From Helicobacter cynogastricus (GTDB lineage Bacteria > Campylobacterota > Campylobacteria > Campylobacterales > Helicobacteraceae), in NCBI RefSeq assembly GCF_900197855.1, contig NZ_FZMQ01000007.1, positions 15,663 through 79,662 of the forward strand: a DNA stretch of 64,000 nucleotides, in the 5' to 3' direction. Below the pieces are notes generated by a model. It was not told the DNA's origin. It ran no database searches and worked only from the letters and a program-made list of their open reading frames with translations. Both the position numbers and the translations under genes were made by a program. Shown one piece after another: positions 8,430 through 18,025 of this stretch. Position 1 is the stretch's first letter. The number at the start of each line of letters is the position of its first letter.

Positions 8430-9893
8430 TTAAATGTAATTGGGGGCATCGTTGGCAAATAAGATTAAATCTTTGGCAAGAGTAACGCTTTGTAGAAGTT
8501 GCTCTAGTTGGGCTTTATCTTTTAAGAAAATCTTTTGAGGTCTACTAATTGCCTTGCCTAGTGTGGTAGCGTTAAGTTCGCCCGTGATGATCACAATATC
8601 AAAAACTTGATCGATAGCCTTAGCTAGAGTGGCGTTAGATTCTTCATCGCTCTCTATGAGTCCGGGTGTTACGATGATCTTGCGCCCTACATACAAGCTA
8701 GAGAGGCGCACTGCTTCAAGCATACCCTTTAAATTCCCATTAAAACCATCATCAATAATTATTTTATCATTGAGGCGAAGAATCTGTAGGCGGTGTGGGA
8801 CAGGATTGAGTTTGGCAACCAATCTTTGTAATTGCTCAATGGGAATGCCAAAATAAAACCCTACCATGACTGCTAAGGTGATGTTTTCCACATTAAAAGC
8901 TCCCAAAATCTTGCTCTCAAAGCGTGCCCATTGTTCTCCTAATAAAAGTTCAAAACTTGTGCCCTCTAAGGTGGCTTGAACGCGCCTGACTTGCCCGGGA
9001 TAAAAAGTGATCTTGTCTTTTTGTGAGATTAATTCTTCTAAGGCTTCGTTATGGTGGCAAAAGGCATGCTCTAAACGAGACGATTCTAAAAGCTCGGCTT
9101 TAGTTTTGATTACATTATCTAAGGTTTTAAAGTACTCAATGTGTTGTGCGCCCACTTCTGTGATGATGGCGTAGTGGTGGTTGAGAAGTTTGCTAATGGC
9201 TGCGATGTCTCCGGGCTGGCGTGCGCCCGCTTCAGCAATGTAAAGCGTGGCGTTTTCTGGGAGATTTTGATTGATGTCTTGACTAAGACCTAATAGAGTA
9301 TTGGTGCTCCCCAAAGAGCTATAAACAATGTGTTTGCTTTGGAGCATTTGATAGAGATAGTTTTTGACGCTGGTTTTTCCAAAACTTCCCGTAATAGCAA
9401 GAATTTTAAGATTCTTCATGCCTAAAATTTTATCTTTAGCCAGTTGCACATAGCCCCGTGCACAAAATTTTTCAAAGCCCAGTGCTGCCATCTGAGCAAG
9501 CACCACCAACAAAAGAATGCGCCAAAAGCTTGCATGTCCGCTAAAATGCCACAAAAGCGCATCGGCTAATAAGAAGAGTAGAAGTAAGGCAAAAGAACGC
9601 CCTACACGAGGCGTAAACACGAGTTTTTTATCCAGTTTTGAAGTCCACAAAAATAGCCATGGAATCTGCACGACTCCTACAAAGACATAAAAGGCGATTT
9701 GCAAATGCTCAAGATGAGCGATTACAAAAATTCCTAGAGGCAATAACAGATGATAAAAATGCCAACGCCATTTATGGTGTTTAGTGAACACCCGCCAAGG
9801 GCTATAGTGATACCATTGCAAGAGAGTCATAAAATAGTAATGCAGACCTAACACAAAAACCCACACTGCCCCCAATTCCAAAACGCTCATCAA
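8430..9893 (-). CDS. murF: UDP-MurNAc-tripeptide--D-Ala-D-Ala ligase
   Basis: A 487-residue MurF, which adds the D-Ala-D-Ala dipeptide to the peptidoglycan precursor. The ATP-binding ITGSFGKTSVKNYL motif, the GSTNTLLG and EAGARQPGDI stretches and a C-terminal Mur-ligase domain are visible. The N-terminal 150 residues are unusual for MurF in general: several hydrophobic segments (for example LLLPLGIFVIAHL) suggest a membrane-attached N-terminus, which the H. pylori protein HP0740 also has. It is two genes downstream of ddl, which makes its dipeptide substrate, with 4-base overlaps on the upstream side. Confidence 0.92.
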   Translation of the reverse strand: MMSVLELGAVWVFVLGLHYYFMTLLQWYHYSPWRVFTKHHKWRWHFYHLLLPLGIFVIAHLEHLQIAFYVFVGVVQIPWLFLWTSKLDKKLVFTPRVGRSFALLLLFLLADALLWHFSGHASFWRILLLVVLAQMAALGFEKFCARGYVQLAKDKILGMKNLKILAITGSFGKTSVKNYLYQMLQSKHIVYSSLGSTNTLLGLSQDINQNLPENATLYIAEAGARQPGDIAAISKLLNHHYAIITEVGAQHIEYFKTLDNVIKTKAELLESSRLEHAFCHHNEALEELISQKDKITFYPGQVRRVQATLEGTSFELLLGEQWARFESKILGAFNVENITLAVMVGFYFGIPIEQLQRLVAKLNPVPHRLQILRLNDKIIIDDGFNGNLKGMLEAVRLSSLYVGRKIIVTPGLIESDEESNATLAKAIDQVFDIVIITGELNATTLGKAISRPQKIFLKDKAQLEQLLQSVTLAKDLILFANDAPNYI

Positions 9894-10612
9894 GCCCCTT
9901 TAAAATATGCGCAACTATAACGATCCACTAGCGCGCCCTGCTTTAAAAAAAAGAAGTGATCGCCCTCTAGCACTTCAAATTGATTATTAGCAATCAAACT
10001 AGCCACGCGCTCCCCTGCTAGCAGAGGCGTGGCGCGATCTTGTTTGCCCCATAAAATCAAAGTTTTTTTAGTACACGCACTAAAGGCGGGGCTAAAATCT
10101 TCTTGCACACTGAATTTAAGAATCTCATACATCACCGGGCTTAAATCCCGCGCATCCGCACTTCTAAGCGCATTGAAGCGAATCCCCAAAGCTTTACAAC
10201 ATTTAGCAAGCTTGATTTTAAGACGGGTTTTTAGGGGTTTGGGGAGTAAAATCCCTGCCGTGCTCAACAAAATGAGATTTTGGCTTTGGCATAGAGTGGC
10301 CACCTTGCCCCCAAAACTATGCCCTAGAGCTATACAAGGCTCAATACTCCAAGATTCAAAAAAAGCATCCACAATGTGCGCATAATCCTCTGGGGTAAGA
10401 AAAATACGATTTGGGCTTTTCCCAAATCCGGGCAAATCCAAGTAAAAATGTTTATAATCTGTAAAGCAAGTTTTAAACGCGCCCTGCATCAATTCTTTAG
10501 AGCTCCCCCAGCCATGCAAAAAGACTATACTTTTTGTAAATTCTTTGTTGTGCACATCGTAGGCGATTTCAAAATCCTGCCCCTTGTAGGAAACATGGCG
10601 TTTGGGCATCAC
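9890..10612 (-). CDS. Alpha/beta-hydrolase
   Basis: A 240-residue alpha/beta-hydrolase fold protein. The oxyanion HGWG motif, the nucleophile elbow GHSFGG, the acidic residue in WGKQDRATP and the catalytic His in EGDHFFF are in the usual order. The H. pylori counterpart HP0739 is annotated as a hydroxy-oxo-dienoate hydrolase, but the substrate is not established and nothing here indicates one. It overlaps both ddl and murF by 4 bases, so it is firmly inside the cell-wall operon. Confidence 0.88.
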   Translation of the reverse strand: MMPKRHVSYKGQDFEIAYDVHNKEFTKSIVFLHGWGSSKELMQGAFKTCFTDYKHFYLDLPGFGKSPNRIFLTPEDYAHIVDAFFESWSIEPCIALGHSFGGKVATLCQSQNLILLSTAGILLPKPLKTRLKIKLAKCCKALGIRFNALRSADARDLSPVMYEILKFSVQEDFSPAFSACTKKTLILWGKQDRATPLLAGERVASLIANNQFEVLEGDHFFFLKQGALVDRYSCAYFKGA

Positions 10613-11643
10613 TTGGCTTTTTGGATTTTATTGATGTAATGGTAAGTAATAGGAATGGGTTGAGAAGTTGGTAATAGCACGCTTTCAAGCACATGGCTAA
10701 AATTTTCAAATAAATAATGCGCTAGACTTCCGGGTATAGGGTTGATTTCATTGAGATAAATCTCATTGTCAATCGCAAAGAAGTCGCAACGAATCAATGC
10801 ACCAATAAAAAATGGATCATAGAGCCGCTTGAACAATTCTTGCATTTGGAGCTCTAAAGTGGGCTCAATCGCCGCTTTGACAATCTTTTGCGTGCGCCCA
10901 AAGTCTAAATACTTTTCCTCAAACCCCAATAATTCCTTTTTAGCAGGCTCTTCGATCATAGAAAAAATAAATTCCCCATTTTGCCCCATGCACCCGGCTA
11001 AATTGTATTCTTTTACTCCGGCTTTAAAAGGCTCTATAATCGCCTGAGAATCAAATTCAAACACCTCATCTAATCCATAAGCGACATCCTTAGGTTCTTG
11101 GATCACACTAATGCCTATGGAGCTGCCCAAATGATTAGGCTTGGCAATGAGAGGGTAATTTAGATTTTCTAGCGCGCTACTATCACGGCTATTTAAAAAC
11201 ACATAGGGGAGGACATTAACCCCTTTCTCTTTAGCAAACATTTTTGTAAAATATTTATTCATGCTCAGAGTACAAGCCTCTACTCTAGGACCAATAAAGG
11301 GCACGCCAAAAAACTCCAGCATAGAAGCCAATTTGCCATCTTCACCATCGCCCCCATGCACTAAATTAATCAACATGGCAAAACTGAGCTGTTTCTCCCC
11401 TAAAAACCCCTGTGTGTAAAAACCATTTTGCCTTAAAATAAGCTTAGGGCACTTCTTATACTGCCCTTTGGCAAAAAAATTAGAACGCATATCTTTTGGT
11501 GAGATGAGGTAAAAATTCCGCGTCGCGTCTAAAAAGATAAAATGTTCAATTTTAGCCCCCAACACCTCTTTAAGCGCGACTGCGCTCACAATACTAATCT
11601 CATGTTCATAACTCACCCCGCCAAACAAAACCCCATAAACCAA
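10609..11643 (-). CDS. ddl: D-alanine--D-alanine ligase
   Basis: An ATP-grasp ligase that joins two D-Ala for peptidoglycan. Motifs seen: VLFGGVSYEHEIS at the N-terminus, LVHGGDGEDGKLAS, KPNHLGSSIGISV (ATP-grasp) and YLNEINPIPGSLA (Mg/substrate). I place the start at the TTG of 11641-11643 (344 residues). It follows AAAGGA with good spacing, and aligns with the start of H. pylori DdlA (M-x-x-x-VLFGG). Longer starts at 11673 or 11751 would lie in or upstream of a TATAAT box (11672-11677). It is the first gene of the operon running to motE. Confidence 0.93.
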   Translation of the reverse strand: MVYGVLFGGVSYEHEISIVSAVALKEVLGAKIEHFIFLDATRNFYLISPKDMRSNFFAKGQYKKCPKLILRQNGFYTQGFLGEKQLSFAMLINLVHGGDGEDGKLASMLEFFGVPFIGPRVEACTLSMNKYFTKMFAKEKGVNVLPYVFLNSRDSSALENLNYPLIAKPNHLGSSIGISVIQEPKDVAYGLDEVFEFDSQAIIEPFKAGVKEYNLAGCMGQNGEFIFSMIEEPAKKELLGFEEKYLDFGRTQKIVKAAIEPTLELQMQELFKRLYDPFFIGALIRCDFFAIDNEIYLNEINPIPGSLAHYLFENFSHVLESVLLPTSQPIPITYHYINKIQKAK

Positions 11644-11671
11644 GCGTATCCTTTGACTCACAATACCGGTC

Positions 11672-11677
11672 ATTATA
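11672..11677 (-). promoter_or_regulatory. -10 box for the ddl operon
   Basis: A minus-strand TATAAT lies 29 bases upstream of the proposed TTG start of ddl and overlaps the ATG at 11671-11673, which argues that this ATG is not the start. It would drive ddl-hydrolase-murF-HIT-prs-purA-fliJ-motE and possibly the restriction cassette. Confidence 0.5.
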
Positions 11678-11772
11678 ACTAAATCCATTTTAAAGATATA
11701 AAAAAAGTTTTCTACAAAGTGCGCAGACTGGTTTTGTAGTTTTTGCATCAAAAAATCTTGGCACTTTCATGC

Positions 11773-11778
11773 TAGAAT
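11773..11778 (+). promoter_or_regulatory. -10 box for fbp
   Basis: TAGAAT preceded by TGC (extended -10 arrangement) lies 29 bases before the fbp ATG. A short inverted repeat, GGGTTTAAATCCC, follows at the likely start of the transcript. It is divergent from the ddl promoter. Confidence 0.45.
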
Positions 11779-11806
11779 GGGGGTTTAAATCCCATCAAGG
11801 ATCGCT

Positions 11807-12673
11807 ATGGACTCCCAAATACAACATGCCTTTTTAGAGGCTTTACAAAACATAGGCGTAGCGGTGTATCAAAGTATCAAAAGTAGCGATGCGCACTACA
11901 CTCAAAACACCAACCCCACCGCAGATTTACAACTAGATTTAGATGTAAAAGTGGATCGTCTGATCTTTGATCATCTCTTGCAACTTGCTCCTGTGGGTGG
12001 GGTGATGAGTGAGGAAAGAGAGCAGGCACATTATAAAGAGAACGGGGATTTTCTAGTCGCCTTTGATCCCCTAGATGGTTCTAGTGTGGTGGGAGCTAAT
12101 TTTTTGGTGGGGAGTATTTTTGGTATCTATGAGGCTAGGGATTTTACAGACTCCAAAATCGCGCAAAAAATCCAAATGGGCGCGTATATCCTCTATGGCG
12201 CAAAATTAGAATTAGTGTTGGCTGTGGCTGGCAAAGCGACGCATTATTCTTATGATGAGATCAACCACTTATGGAAACAAAAAGATGTGTTGCGTCTCAA
12301 AGATAAGGGCAAAAACATCGCCCCCGGGGGGAGTTGGGAGTTTTTTGATACTTCCTACAAGGCATTTTTAGAGGGCTTTTTCAAACAGGGGTATCGTTTG
12401 CGCTATAGTGGGAGCATGGTAGCTGATGTGCACCATTTATTGAGCAAACAAGGGGGGATTTTCTGCTACCCTGCAACTAAGGACGCACCTCAGGGCAAGT
12501 TGCGCAAACTCTTTGAAGTGTATCCTCTAGCCTTTGTGATCGAGCAGGCTGGGGGAGTGGGCTTGGTGGGGACTAACCAACAAAGGCTTTTAGATACAGA
12601 GTTAGAGAGTTTGCATGCTAAAAGCCCTTGTTTTTTAGGTTCAAAAGTAGAAATGCAGACTCTCAAGGCGTAA
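11807..12673 (+). CDS. fbp: Fructose-1,6-bisphosphatase class I
   Basis: A 288-residue FBPase, the gluconeogenic step from fructose-1,6-bisphosphate to fructose-6-phosphate. The metal-binding FDPLDGSSVV motif is intact (near residues 85-94), with MSEEREQ before it and RYSGSMVADVHHLL with KLRKLFEVYPLAFVIEQAGG in the C-terminal half, as in class I enzymes. It is slightly shorter than the E. coli enzyme, as in H. pylori HP1385. A small conserved ORF follows 3 bases later, as in H. pylori. Confidence 0.95.
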   Translation: MDSQIQHAFLEALQNIGVAVYQSIKSSDAHYTQNTNPTADLQLDLDVKVDRLIFDHLLQLAPVGGVMSEEREQAHYKENGDFLVAFDPLDGSSVVGANFLVGSIFGIYEARDFTDSKIAQKIQMGAYILYGAKLELVLAVAGKATHYSYDEINHLWKQKDVLRLKDKGKNIAPGGSWEFFDTSYKAFLEGFFKQGYRLRYSGSMVADVHHLLSKQGGIFCYPATKDAPQGKLRKLFEVYPLAFVIEQAGGVGLVGTNQQRLLDTELESLHAKSPCFLGSKVEMQTLKA

Positions 12674-12676
12674 AGA

Positions 12677-12862
12677 ATGGAAACTGATTTTGAAGAAGCG
12701 TTAGCGCAATGGCGCAAAAAGATACAAGATTGTCAAGAGCGCAAAGGTGTTGGGTCGTGTTTGAAATGCAGCTTAGTTTTGGAATGCAAAGATCGTCAAG
12801 CTTTTGTGCAAAGTGTCTATGCCAGCATGAATAAGGGACAACAGGGTAGCTTTGATTTCTAA
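12677..12862 (+). CDS. Small four-Cys protein of unknown function
   Basis: A 61-residue protein with four cysteines (C19, C28, C31, C37), including a CxxC, which suggests zinc or Fe-S binding. It is placed directly after fbp, where H. pylori also has a small unknown gene (HP1384, from memory). The conserved-looking C-terminus contains VYASMNKG. It has no signal peptide or membrane segment. Its 3' end overlaps the next gene by 11 bases. The function is unknown. Confidence 0.65.
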   Translation: METDFEEALAQWRKKIQDCQERKGVGSCLKCSLVLECKDRQAFVQSVYASMNKGQQGSFDF

Positions 12863-13517
12863 AATTCTTAAAATTCTTGGATTTTTCTGTTGTATTTTGG
12901 GGGGTCTACAGGCGGAGAAAAATGGCATCTTTTTGGCTACGGGGTTTCAATACAGCTTTTTAAAAACCACGCTCACGGGGAGTTTTCCTCTGCCTGATGG
13001 ATTGCACATCACCCCCGGACAAAGCAGTATGTATGGTGTGGCTCTGCGTTTTGGCTATAAACATTTCTTTCGCGCGCAAAGGCGCAATGGATTGCGCGTT
13101 TATGCCTTTTATAACTACGGCTATGCTAGCCCCACTTTTACTGGCTTAGAGCTCAATAATAACGCCTATGGAGCGGGGATTGATTATCTCTATAATTTCT
13201 TAGACAGCGTCAAAGTTCAGGCGGGGATTTTTGCCGGCTTTGCTCTTGGGGGGAGTTCATGGAGCAGTAATCAAGATCGGGTTTTTAAAAATCTTGTTGC
13301 CAACTACCCTAATACTGCGGTCAACTTTAGTTATTTTCAATTACCCTTGCAATGGGGTTTTAGAGTCAATATGAACCGCCACAATGGCATGGAGATGGGG
13401 GTAAGAATCCCTCTTTTACATAACTATTATTTTAAAGACATTGTTGGTGGCAAGACAAGCGGGATCACTTTCCAAAGAAGTGTTATTTTATATGTACACT
13501 ATGTCTTTACCTTTTAG
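12852..13517 (+). CDS. Helicobacter outer-membrane protein, small beta-barrel type
   Basis: A 221-residue protein with a signal peptide (ISKILKILGFFCCILGGLQA), alternating aromatic/hydrophobic strands (GFQYSF, YAFYNYGYA, WGFRVNM) and the C-terminal YVHYVFTF ending in Phe that BamA-assembled beta-barrels use. It resembles the large Helicobacter OMP families, whose members act as porins or adhesins; the subgroup cannot be told. The start is TTG at 12852 inside the end of the upstream gene, with AGGGT before it. Confidence 0.72.
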   Translation: MISKILKILGFFCCILGGLQAEKNGIFLATGFQYSFLKTTLTGSFPLPDGLHITPGQSSMYGVALRFGYKHFFRAQRRNGLRVYAFYNYGYASPTFTGLELNNNAYGAGIDYLYNFLDSVKVQAGIFAGFALGGSSWSSNQDRVFKNLVANYPNTAVNFSYFQLPLQWGFRVNMNRHNGMEMGVRIPLLHNYYFKDIVGGKTSGITFQRSVILYVHYVFTF

Positions 13518-14450
13518 GTGTTTTTGGAGATTGCTTTGGACACGCCTACTTCTTCTCTGCGCTTAGGTATTTTTTATATGGCTCTGGGGGCTTTGGGCTT
13601 TGGATTGCTCAATGCTCTTATTAAAGTGCTGGGTTCTTATTATTCGCCAATGGAGAGCGTTTTTTACCGCTCTTTTTTCATGCTCTTTTTTCTAGGCATT
13701 CTTTATTACATCAAACCTTTTTCTTTTAAAGCCCATAAACCCGGTGGGCTAGGCTTGCTAATTTCGCGCGTACTGATTGGTCAAGCGGGCATGATTTTAA
13801 TCTTTTATAACATCGCTCGCATGCCACTAGGCACAGCCATTGCCTTTAGCCAAACCGCCCCCATTTATGCCATTGTGATCGCATGGCTAGTGCTTCAAGA
13901 AAAGGTAGGTTGGAAACTCATTGTTGCAGCTCTACTAGGGATTTTGGGCGTGGGATTGGTGGCTAATCCTAGTACAAGCGGGCTTACTTGGGGGTTGGTG
14001 CTCTCTGGGGTGTTAAGTGGAGTGATGGTGTCTTGTGCCTATGTCAGCCTCAACAAGCTTAAAGAATATTATGATGGTGGCTTTGTGATTGTCATCTTTT
14101 CTTTATCATTAACTCTCATAGGTTTTGTGGGCATGTTTGTGCACATCCCTCCCTTTGCCTCAGGTTACCACCCCATGCGCTTTGAGGGGGCTTGGTGGCA
14201 TTGGGATTTGTGGTTATTGATTGCTACGGGCTTGAGTGGTGCGCTAGGCCAGTGCTGCATTACCAAAGCATATATGATTGCCCCAGCTGGACTCATCTCT
14301 CCAGTGGATTATAGCCGCATTCTCTGGGCAGTCATTTTTGGAATGTTGCTAGGCGACCCATATATCCATACAGCACAATTTTTTGGCATGATTTTGATCG
14401 TATTCTCTGGCGTGTTTATTGTGCTGGAGAGCAAAAAAGCGCAAGGTTAA
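13518..14450 (+). CDS. EamA/DMT-family transporter
   Basis: A 310-residue inner-membrane protein with about ten hydrophobic segments arranged as two EamA halves. The first half holds FYRSFFMLFFLGILYY and MPLGTAIAFSQTAPIYAIVIAWLVLQE; the second ends with PVDYSRILWAVIFGMLLGD and a short basic tail. EamA proteins export or import small metabolites such as amino acids or nucleotides; the substrate is unknown. The start is GTG at 13518, immediately after the outer-membrane protein stop, so it is co-transcribed. Confidence 0.85.
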   Translation: MFLEIALDTPTSSLRLGIFYMALGALGFGLLNALIKVLGSYYSPMESVFYRSFFMLFFLGILYYIKPFSFKAHKPGGLGLLISRVLIGQAGMILIFYNIARMPLGTAIAFSQTAPIYAIVIAWLVLQEKVGWKLIVAALLGILGVGLVANPSTSGLTWGLVLSGVLSGVMVSCAYVSLNKLKEYYDGGFVIVIFSLSLTLIGFVGMFVHIPPFASGYHPMRFEGAWWHWDLWLLIATGLSGALGQCCITKAYMIAPAGLISPVDYSRILWAVIFGMLLGDPYIHTAQFFGMILIVFSGVFIVLESKKAQG

Positions 14451-15636
14451 TCCCATATCTACTTCCAAACCCCTCTACCCTGCTCTCTTAGCTTTTTTTA
14501 TGATTGCAGATTTATTGCTAGGGATTTATCAAAGCTCAGAAATATCAGTGAGTTATAAAGAAGCCCTCTTTTACTTCAGTACACCAAATTACCTAGCCGA
14601 TCGTCTGTTTTTGCAGGCTCTGCATGCTCTTGTGGATTTTTCTTCGGCATGGATTTCTAAGGACATCGCCCTAAGACTTCCTAATCTGCTCTTGCATGTC
14701 CTCAATGTTTTTTTGATTTATCTGCTCAGTTGCAGATTGCAGTCCAAATACCCTTATGACCCTCTATTGAGCGCACTCACCTTCGCGCTCTTACCCGGCG
14801 TGCAATTAGGAACGATTCTCTTAGGCAAGGTAAGTTTACTTTTAAATATGGCTTTATGGGCGATTTTGGTCTTTAATACGCGCTATTTTTATGCACTGGT
14901 GGTTTTATTTGCTTGGGGAGATTCAAGTTGCATGGTGCTCCTAAGTGCTTTTTTGCTCCACACCCTCAAACACAAATCTTATCAAAAAGCTCTCATTATA
15001 AGCGTGGCATTGTTATTCAATCTGCTTTATTTTAAACCTATTTTTGGCATGCCTCAAGGCTTTTTTTTAAACACGATCTTTGTGATGTTGCTGCTTTATT
15101 CTCCCTGCCTTTGTCTTTACTACCCCTATGCTCTTTATACTCAAGTTGTTAAAAAACATAGGCAAGACAGCTTAATAGGTCTAGTGGGGGCCACGGGGTT
15201 TTGTTTACCCTTAATTCTTTCCTTGCGTCAAGAGCTTTATGCACAATTTTTAGCCTATGGAATGCTAGGCATCCCCATTCTTTTAAAACAAGCCCTCTCA
15301 AGTATCCGCGTGCATCTGCCCATTTTTAGAACCCATTATCGTATCCGCTATAGTCTTATCTTTGGCACTCTCATTTTAGAGAGTTTCTTTTTATGGGGAG
15401 GGTATAACCCTATGGTGCGCACACACTTTATTGTCAAAGAATTAGCCACAACCCTGCAAGAGAGGGGGATCAAAGAGATACGCACCTTTTCGCCTAAAAT
15501 GGCTCTTAGACTGCGCTTTTATGACATCAAAGAGGGGGGGAGAATCTTTTTAATCGAGTCCAATAAGCCCGCTGACATCAACATCTCTTATAAACACAAG
15601 ATTGTAGCCAGCTACACTCTAGTCTACAAACCCTAA
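14419..15636 (+). CDS. Polytopic membrane protein, possible GT-C-like
   Basis: A hydrophobic protein of up to 405 residues with roughly eight or more membrane segments and a soluble C-terminus. Early residues ([21 protein letters not shown], then [19 protein letters not shown], then [18 protein letters not shown]) resemble the N-terminal loop region of GT-C/PMT-type enzymes, but no catalytic motif is certain. The start is unclear: TTG 14419 overlaps the transporter gene by 32 bases, and ATG 14500 is an alternative. The coding strand has T8 (15061-15068) and G7 (15534-15540) runs that could slip. It overlaps convergent prpB by 4 bases. Confidence 0.65.
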   Translation: MCWRAKKRKVNPISTSKPLYPALLAFFMIADLLLGIYQSSEISVSYKEALFYFSTPNYLADRLFLQALHALVDFSSAWISKDIALRLPNLLLHVLNVFLIYLLSCRLQSKYPYDPLLSALTFALLPGVQLGTILLGKVSLLLNMALWAILVFNTRYFYALVVLFAWGDSSCMVLLSAFLLHTLKHKSYQKALIISVALLFNLLYFKPIFGMPQGFFLNTIFVMLLLYSPCLCLYYPYALYTQVVKKHRQDSLIGLVGATGFCLPLILSLRQELYAQFLAYGMLGIPILLKQALSSIRVHLPIFRTHYRIRYSLIFGTLILESFFLWGGYNPMVRTHFIVKELATTLQERGIKEIRTFSPKMALRLRFYDIKEGGRIFLIESNKPADINISYKHKIVASYTLVYKP

Positions 15637-16505
15637 GAGCGTTTTAATAACGCGTCTATCTGCGCCTCATAGCTGTAATAATCTAGGGTTTCATACAATT
15701 CTTGTCGGGTTTGCATGCGCGCGATTTGTCCTTGCTGTGTGCCCTTGATCTTTAAATCCTCATACACCTCTAGGGCGGCTTTATTCATCGCTCTAAACGC
15801 GCTCAAAGGGTAGAGCACCATTTCTACTCCCGCGCTTTTTAACTCCTCTACATTAAAAAGAGGCGTGCGTCCAAACTCGGTAATGTTAGCTAAAATGGGC
15901 ACTTTGAGGGCCTGTACAAAGGCTTTATATTCCTCTAAGCTTTGCAAAGCTTCGGCAAAAATGGCATCCGCGCCCGCCTTGATGTAAGCCTGCGCGCGCG
16001 CAATAGTAGCCTCTAAACCCTCTTTAGCATACGCGTCTGTGCGCGCGATGAGATAAAAACTTGGATCAAGTTTTCTAGCCTCACTAGCCATGTAGAGGCG
16101 ATCGCACATCTCAGAGGTGTCCACACACTCTTTATTAGGGCGGTGTCCGCAACGCTTGGCACTGACCTGATCTTCGATATGTGCCCCTGCTGCCCCGCTT
16201 TTAATGAGCTGAGTGATTGTCCTAGCTACATTGAAAGCAGGTCCAAAGCCCGTATCAGCATCCACGATCAAAGGGAGATCGCACGCCCCGCAAATACGGC
16301 GCACATCTATACACACTTCTTCTAAGCCTGTGATACCCAAATCTGGCAAACCATAGGAAGCGTTGGCTACTCCTGCTCCAGAAAGATAGAGGGCATGGTG
16401 TCCTACCTTGCGGGCTTGCAAAGCTTGATAGGCGTTGATCGTGCCCACAATCTGCAAGGGGGAGTGTGCTTTTAAAGCTTCTCTAAATCGTTCTCCTGCG
16501 CGCAT
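15633..16505 (-). CDS. prpB: 2-methylisocitrate lyase
   Basis: A 290-residue enzyme of the isocitrate lyase/PEP mutase superfamily. It cleaves 2-methylisocitrate to pyruvate and succinate in the methylcitrate cycle for propionate. The Mg-binding VDADTGFG (81-88) and the catalytic loop KRCGH (117-121) are present, as are HIEDQ and [11 protein letters not shown]. The length and KRCGH favour PrpB over isocitrate lyase. It follows prpD by 8 bases in the same transcript. Confidence 0.92.
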   Translation of the reverse strand: MRAGERFREALKAHSPLQIVGTINAYQALQARKVGHHALYLSGAGVANASYGLPDLGITGLEEVCIDVRRICGACDLPLIVDADTGFGPAFNVARTITQLIKSGAAGAHIEDQVSAKRCGHRPNKECVDTSEMCDRLYMASEARKLDPSFYLIARTDAYAKEGLEATIARAQAYIKAGADAIFAEALQSLEEYKAFVQALKVPILANITEFGRTPLFNVEELKSAGVEMVLYPLSAFRAMNKAALEVYEDLKIKGTQQGQIARMQTRQELYETLDYYSYEAQIDALLKRS

Positions 16506-16513
16506 AAACCCCC

Positions 16514-17980
16514 CTAAAAAGCAAACAGATCAGAAAAGCTGTCAAAATCCATTTGTAACAAGGCTTCTTCATGAAAAATGATCTCTTCAATTTGGGTAGC
16601 TCGTTTAGAGGCATAAACGCCACGCACAGCCTGTTTAAATTTGTCATAAAGTAAGGGAGTGCCCTCATCACGGCGTTTTTTATGCCCAATGGGGTAGTGG
16701 ACATCAACCTTTTGCGTACAACTCCCATCTTTAAAGTAAATTTGCACGGCATTAGCGATGGATCGTTTAGTGGGGTCTAAATATTCCCTGCTATATCGAT
16801 CGTCTACCTTGACCTCGCAGAGTTCTCTTAGGGTATCGATGCGCGGATTAGCTGCACATGTATCGCTGTAAGCTTGTGCGTCCAGTTTTCCATGAATGAG
16901 CGCATAAACTACCATGTATTGGATACAATGATCCCGATCGGCGTAGTTATGCAGGGGACCGGTTTTATTAATGATACGATGACCCGACTCTTGAGTGGTG
17001 ATTTCAATTTTGGCGATCTCTTCTAGGCGATCTTTGATTTCTGGATAGAGTTTTAGGGCGCATTCTACCGCCGTTTGGGCGTGAAACTCTGCTGGGAAAG
17101 AGATTTTAAAGAGCACATTCTCCATCACATAGCTCCCCAAATCCTGAGCAAGATGTAAAACCTCTCCGCGCTCATTTTGTGTTTTCATATACACATCTTG
17201 GTAACCCCAATAAGCCGCGCTTAAAACAGAGGGATAACCCATCTCCCCACTGAGAGCCTTGAGGGCTAAATCCACGCCTCGACTACTCGCATCTCCAGCC
17301 GCCCAAGACTTCCTAGAACCCGCATTAGGGGCATGGCGGTAACAACGCAAACTACCCCCATCTACAAAGGCATTTGAGATCGCATTGCGCACCTCTTCAA
17401 AGCTCCCACCTAGCATTCCTGTAGCTACAGCTGTGCTAGCAATGCGCACCAAGAGGACATGATCTAGTCCTTCTACATTAAAACAATTTCCCAGAGCTAG
17501 GACACCTTGTATTTCATGCGCTTTGATCATGGCAGTTAAAATATTTTTAACTTTTAGGGGAGCTTTGTCTTGGGTGCGGTGTAGACGGCTTAAATAGTCT
17601 CCTAAAGCCCAAATTGCCCCTAAATTGTCTGAAGGGTGTCCCCACTCTTTGGCTAACCAAGTGTCATTAAAATCTAACCAGCGCACCATACAACCCACAT
17701 TGAAAGCAGCGCGCACTGGCTCAAGCTGGTAAGAAGTGCCGGGCACTTTGCTCCCCAAGGGTTTAAAATCTGCTCCGGGCACGCTAGGGCCTAGTAATTT
17801 AGTGCACTCAGGGTGCTTGAGGGCTAATAACATGCAGGCAATCGAATCGATAAAACTTAGGCGCGCGCTTTGATAAGCCAAAGGCGAAGCAATCTCATAA
17901 TCTAGCACGAAGCGTGCAAGAGTAGAGAGAAGAGGATCGAAATCTGGTTTAGCGTTCTCCAAAGTGCCCATATTTGACAT
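16514..17980 (-). CDS. prpD: 2-methylcitrate dehydratase (MmgE/PrpD family)
   Basis: A 488-residue PrpD, dehydrating 2-methylcitrate to 2-methyl-cis-aconitate. Visible family blocks include [13 protein letters not shown] (helical N-domain), [23 protein letters not shown], the [13 protein letters not shown] stretch and [15 protein letters not shown], with [10 protein letters not shown] in the C-terminal domain. Full length. It has its own -10 box upstream and is followed by prpB. No methylcitrate synthase (prpC) gene lies in the window, so the cycle must be completed elsewhere or by citrate synthase. Confidence 0.92.
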   Translation of the reverse strand: MSNMGTLENAKPDFDPLLSTLARFVLDYEIASPLAYQSARLSFIDSIACMLLALKHPECTKLLGPSVPGADFKPLGSKVPGTSYQLEPVRAAFNVGCMVRWLDFNDTWLAKEWGHPSDNLGAIWALGDYLSRLHRTQDKAPLKVKNILTAMIKAHEIQGVLALGNCFNVEGLDHVLLVRIASTAVATGMLGGSFEEVRNAISNAFVDGGSLRCYRHAPNAGSRKSWAAGDASSRGVDLALKALSGEMGYPSVLSAAYWGYQDVYMKTQNERGEVLHLAQDLGSYVMENVLFKISFPAEFHAQTAVECALKLYPEIKDRLEEIAKIEITTQESGHRIINKTGPLHNYADRDHCIQYMVVYALIHGKLDAQAYSDTCAANPRIDTLRELCEVKVDDRYSREYLDPTKRSIANAVQIYFKDGSCTQKVDVHYPIGHKKRRDEGTPLLYDKFKQAVRGVYASKRATQIEEIIFHEEALLQMDFDSFSDLFAF

Positions 17981-18008
17981 TGCATATCCTTGAGATTGAG
18001 ATAGGAGT

Positions 18009-18014
18009 ATTATA
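18009..18014 (-). promoter_or_regulatory. -10 box for prpD-prpB
   Basis: A minus-strand TATAAT lies 29 bases upstream of the prpD ATG, with AAGGA as ribosome binding site. It sits between the PLPBP stop and prpD, so prpDB can be transcribed separately from the serA/rpsA operon. Confidence 0.5.
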
Positions 18015-18025
18015 GTTTAGCAATT

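Noticed and set aside
10029-10385. 118-codon plus-strand frame across the alpha/beta-hydrolase gene
   Set aside because: Antisense shadow; the minus frame has the complete catalytic triad motifs.
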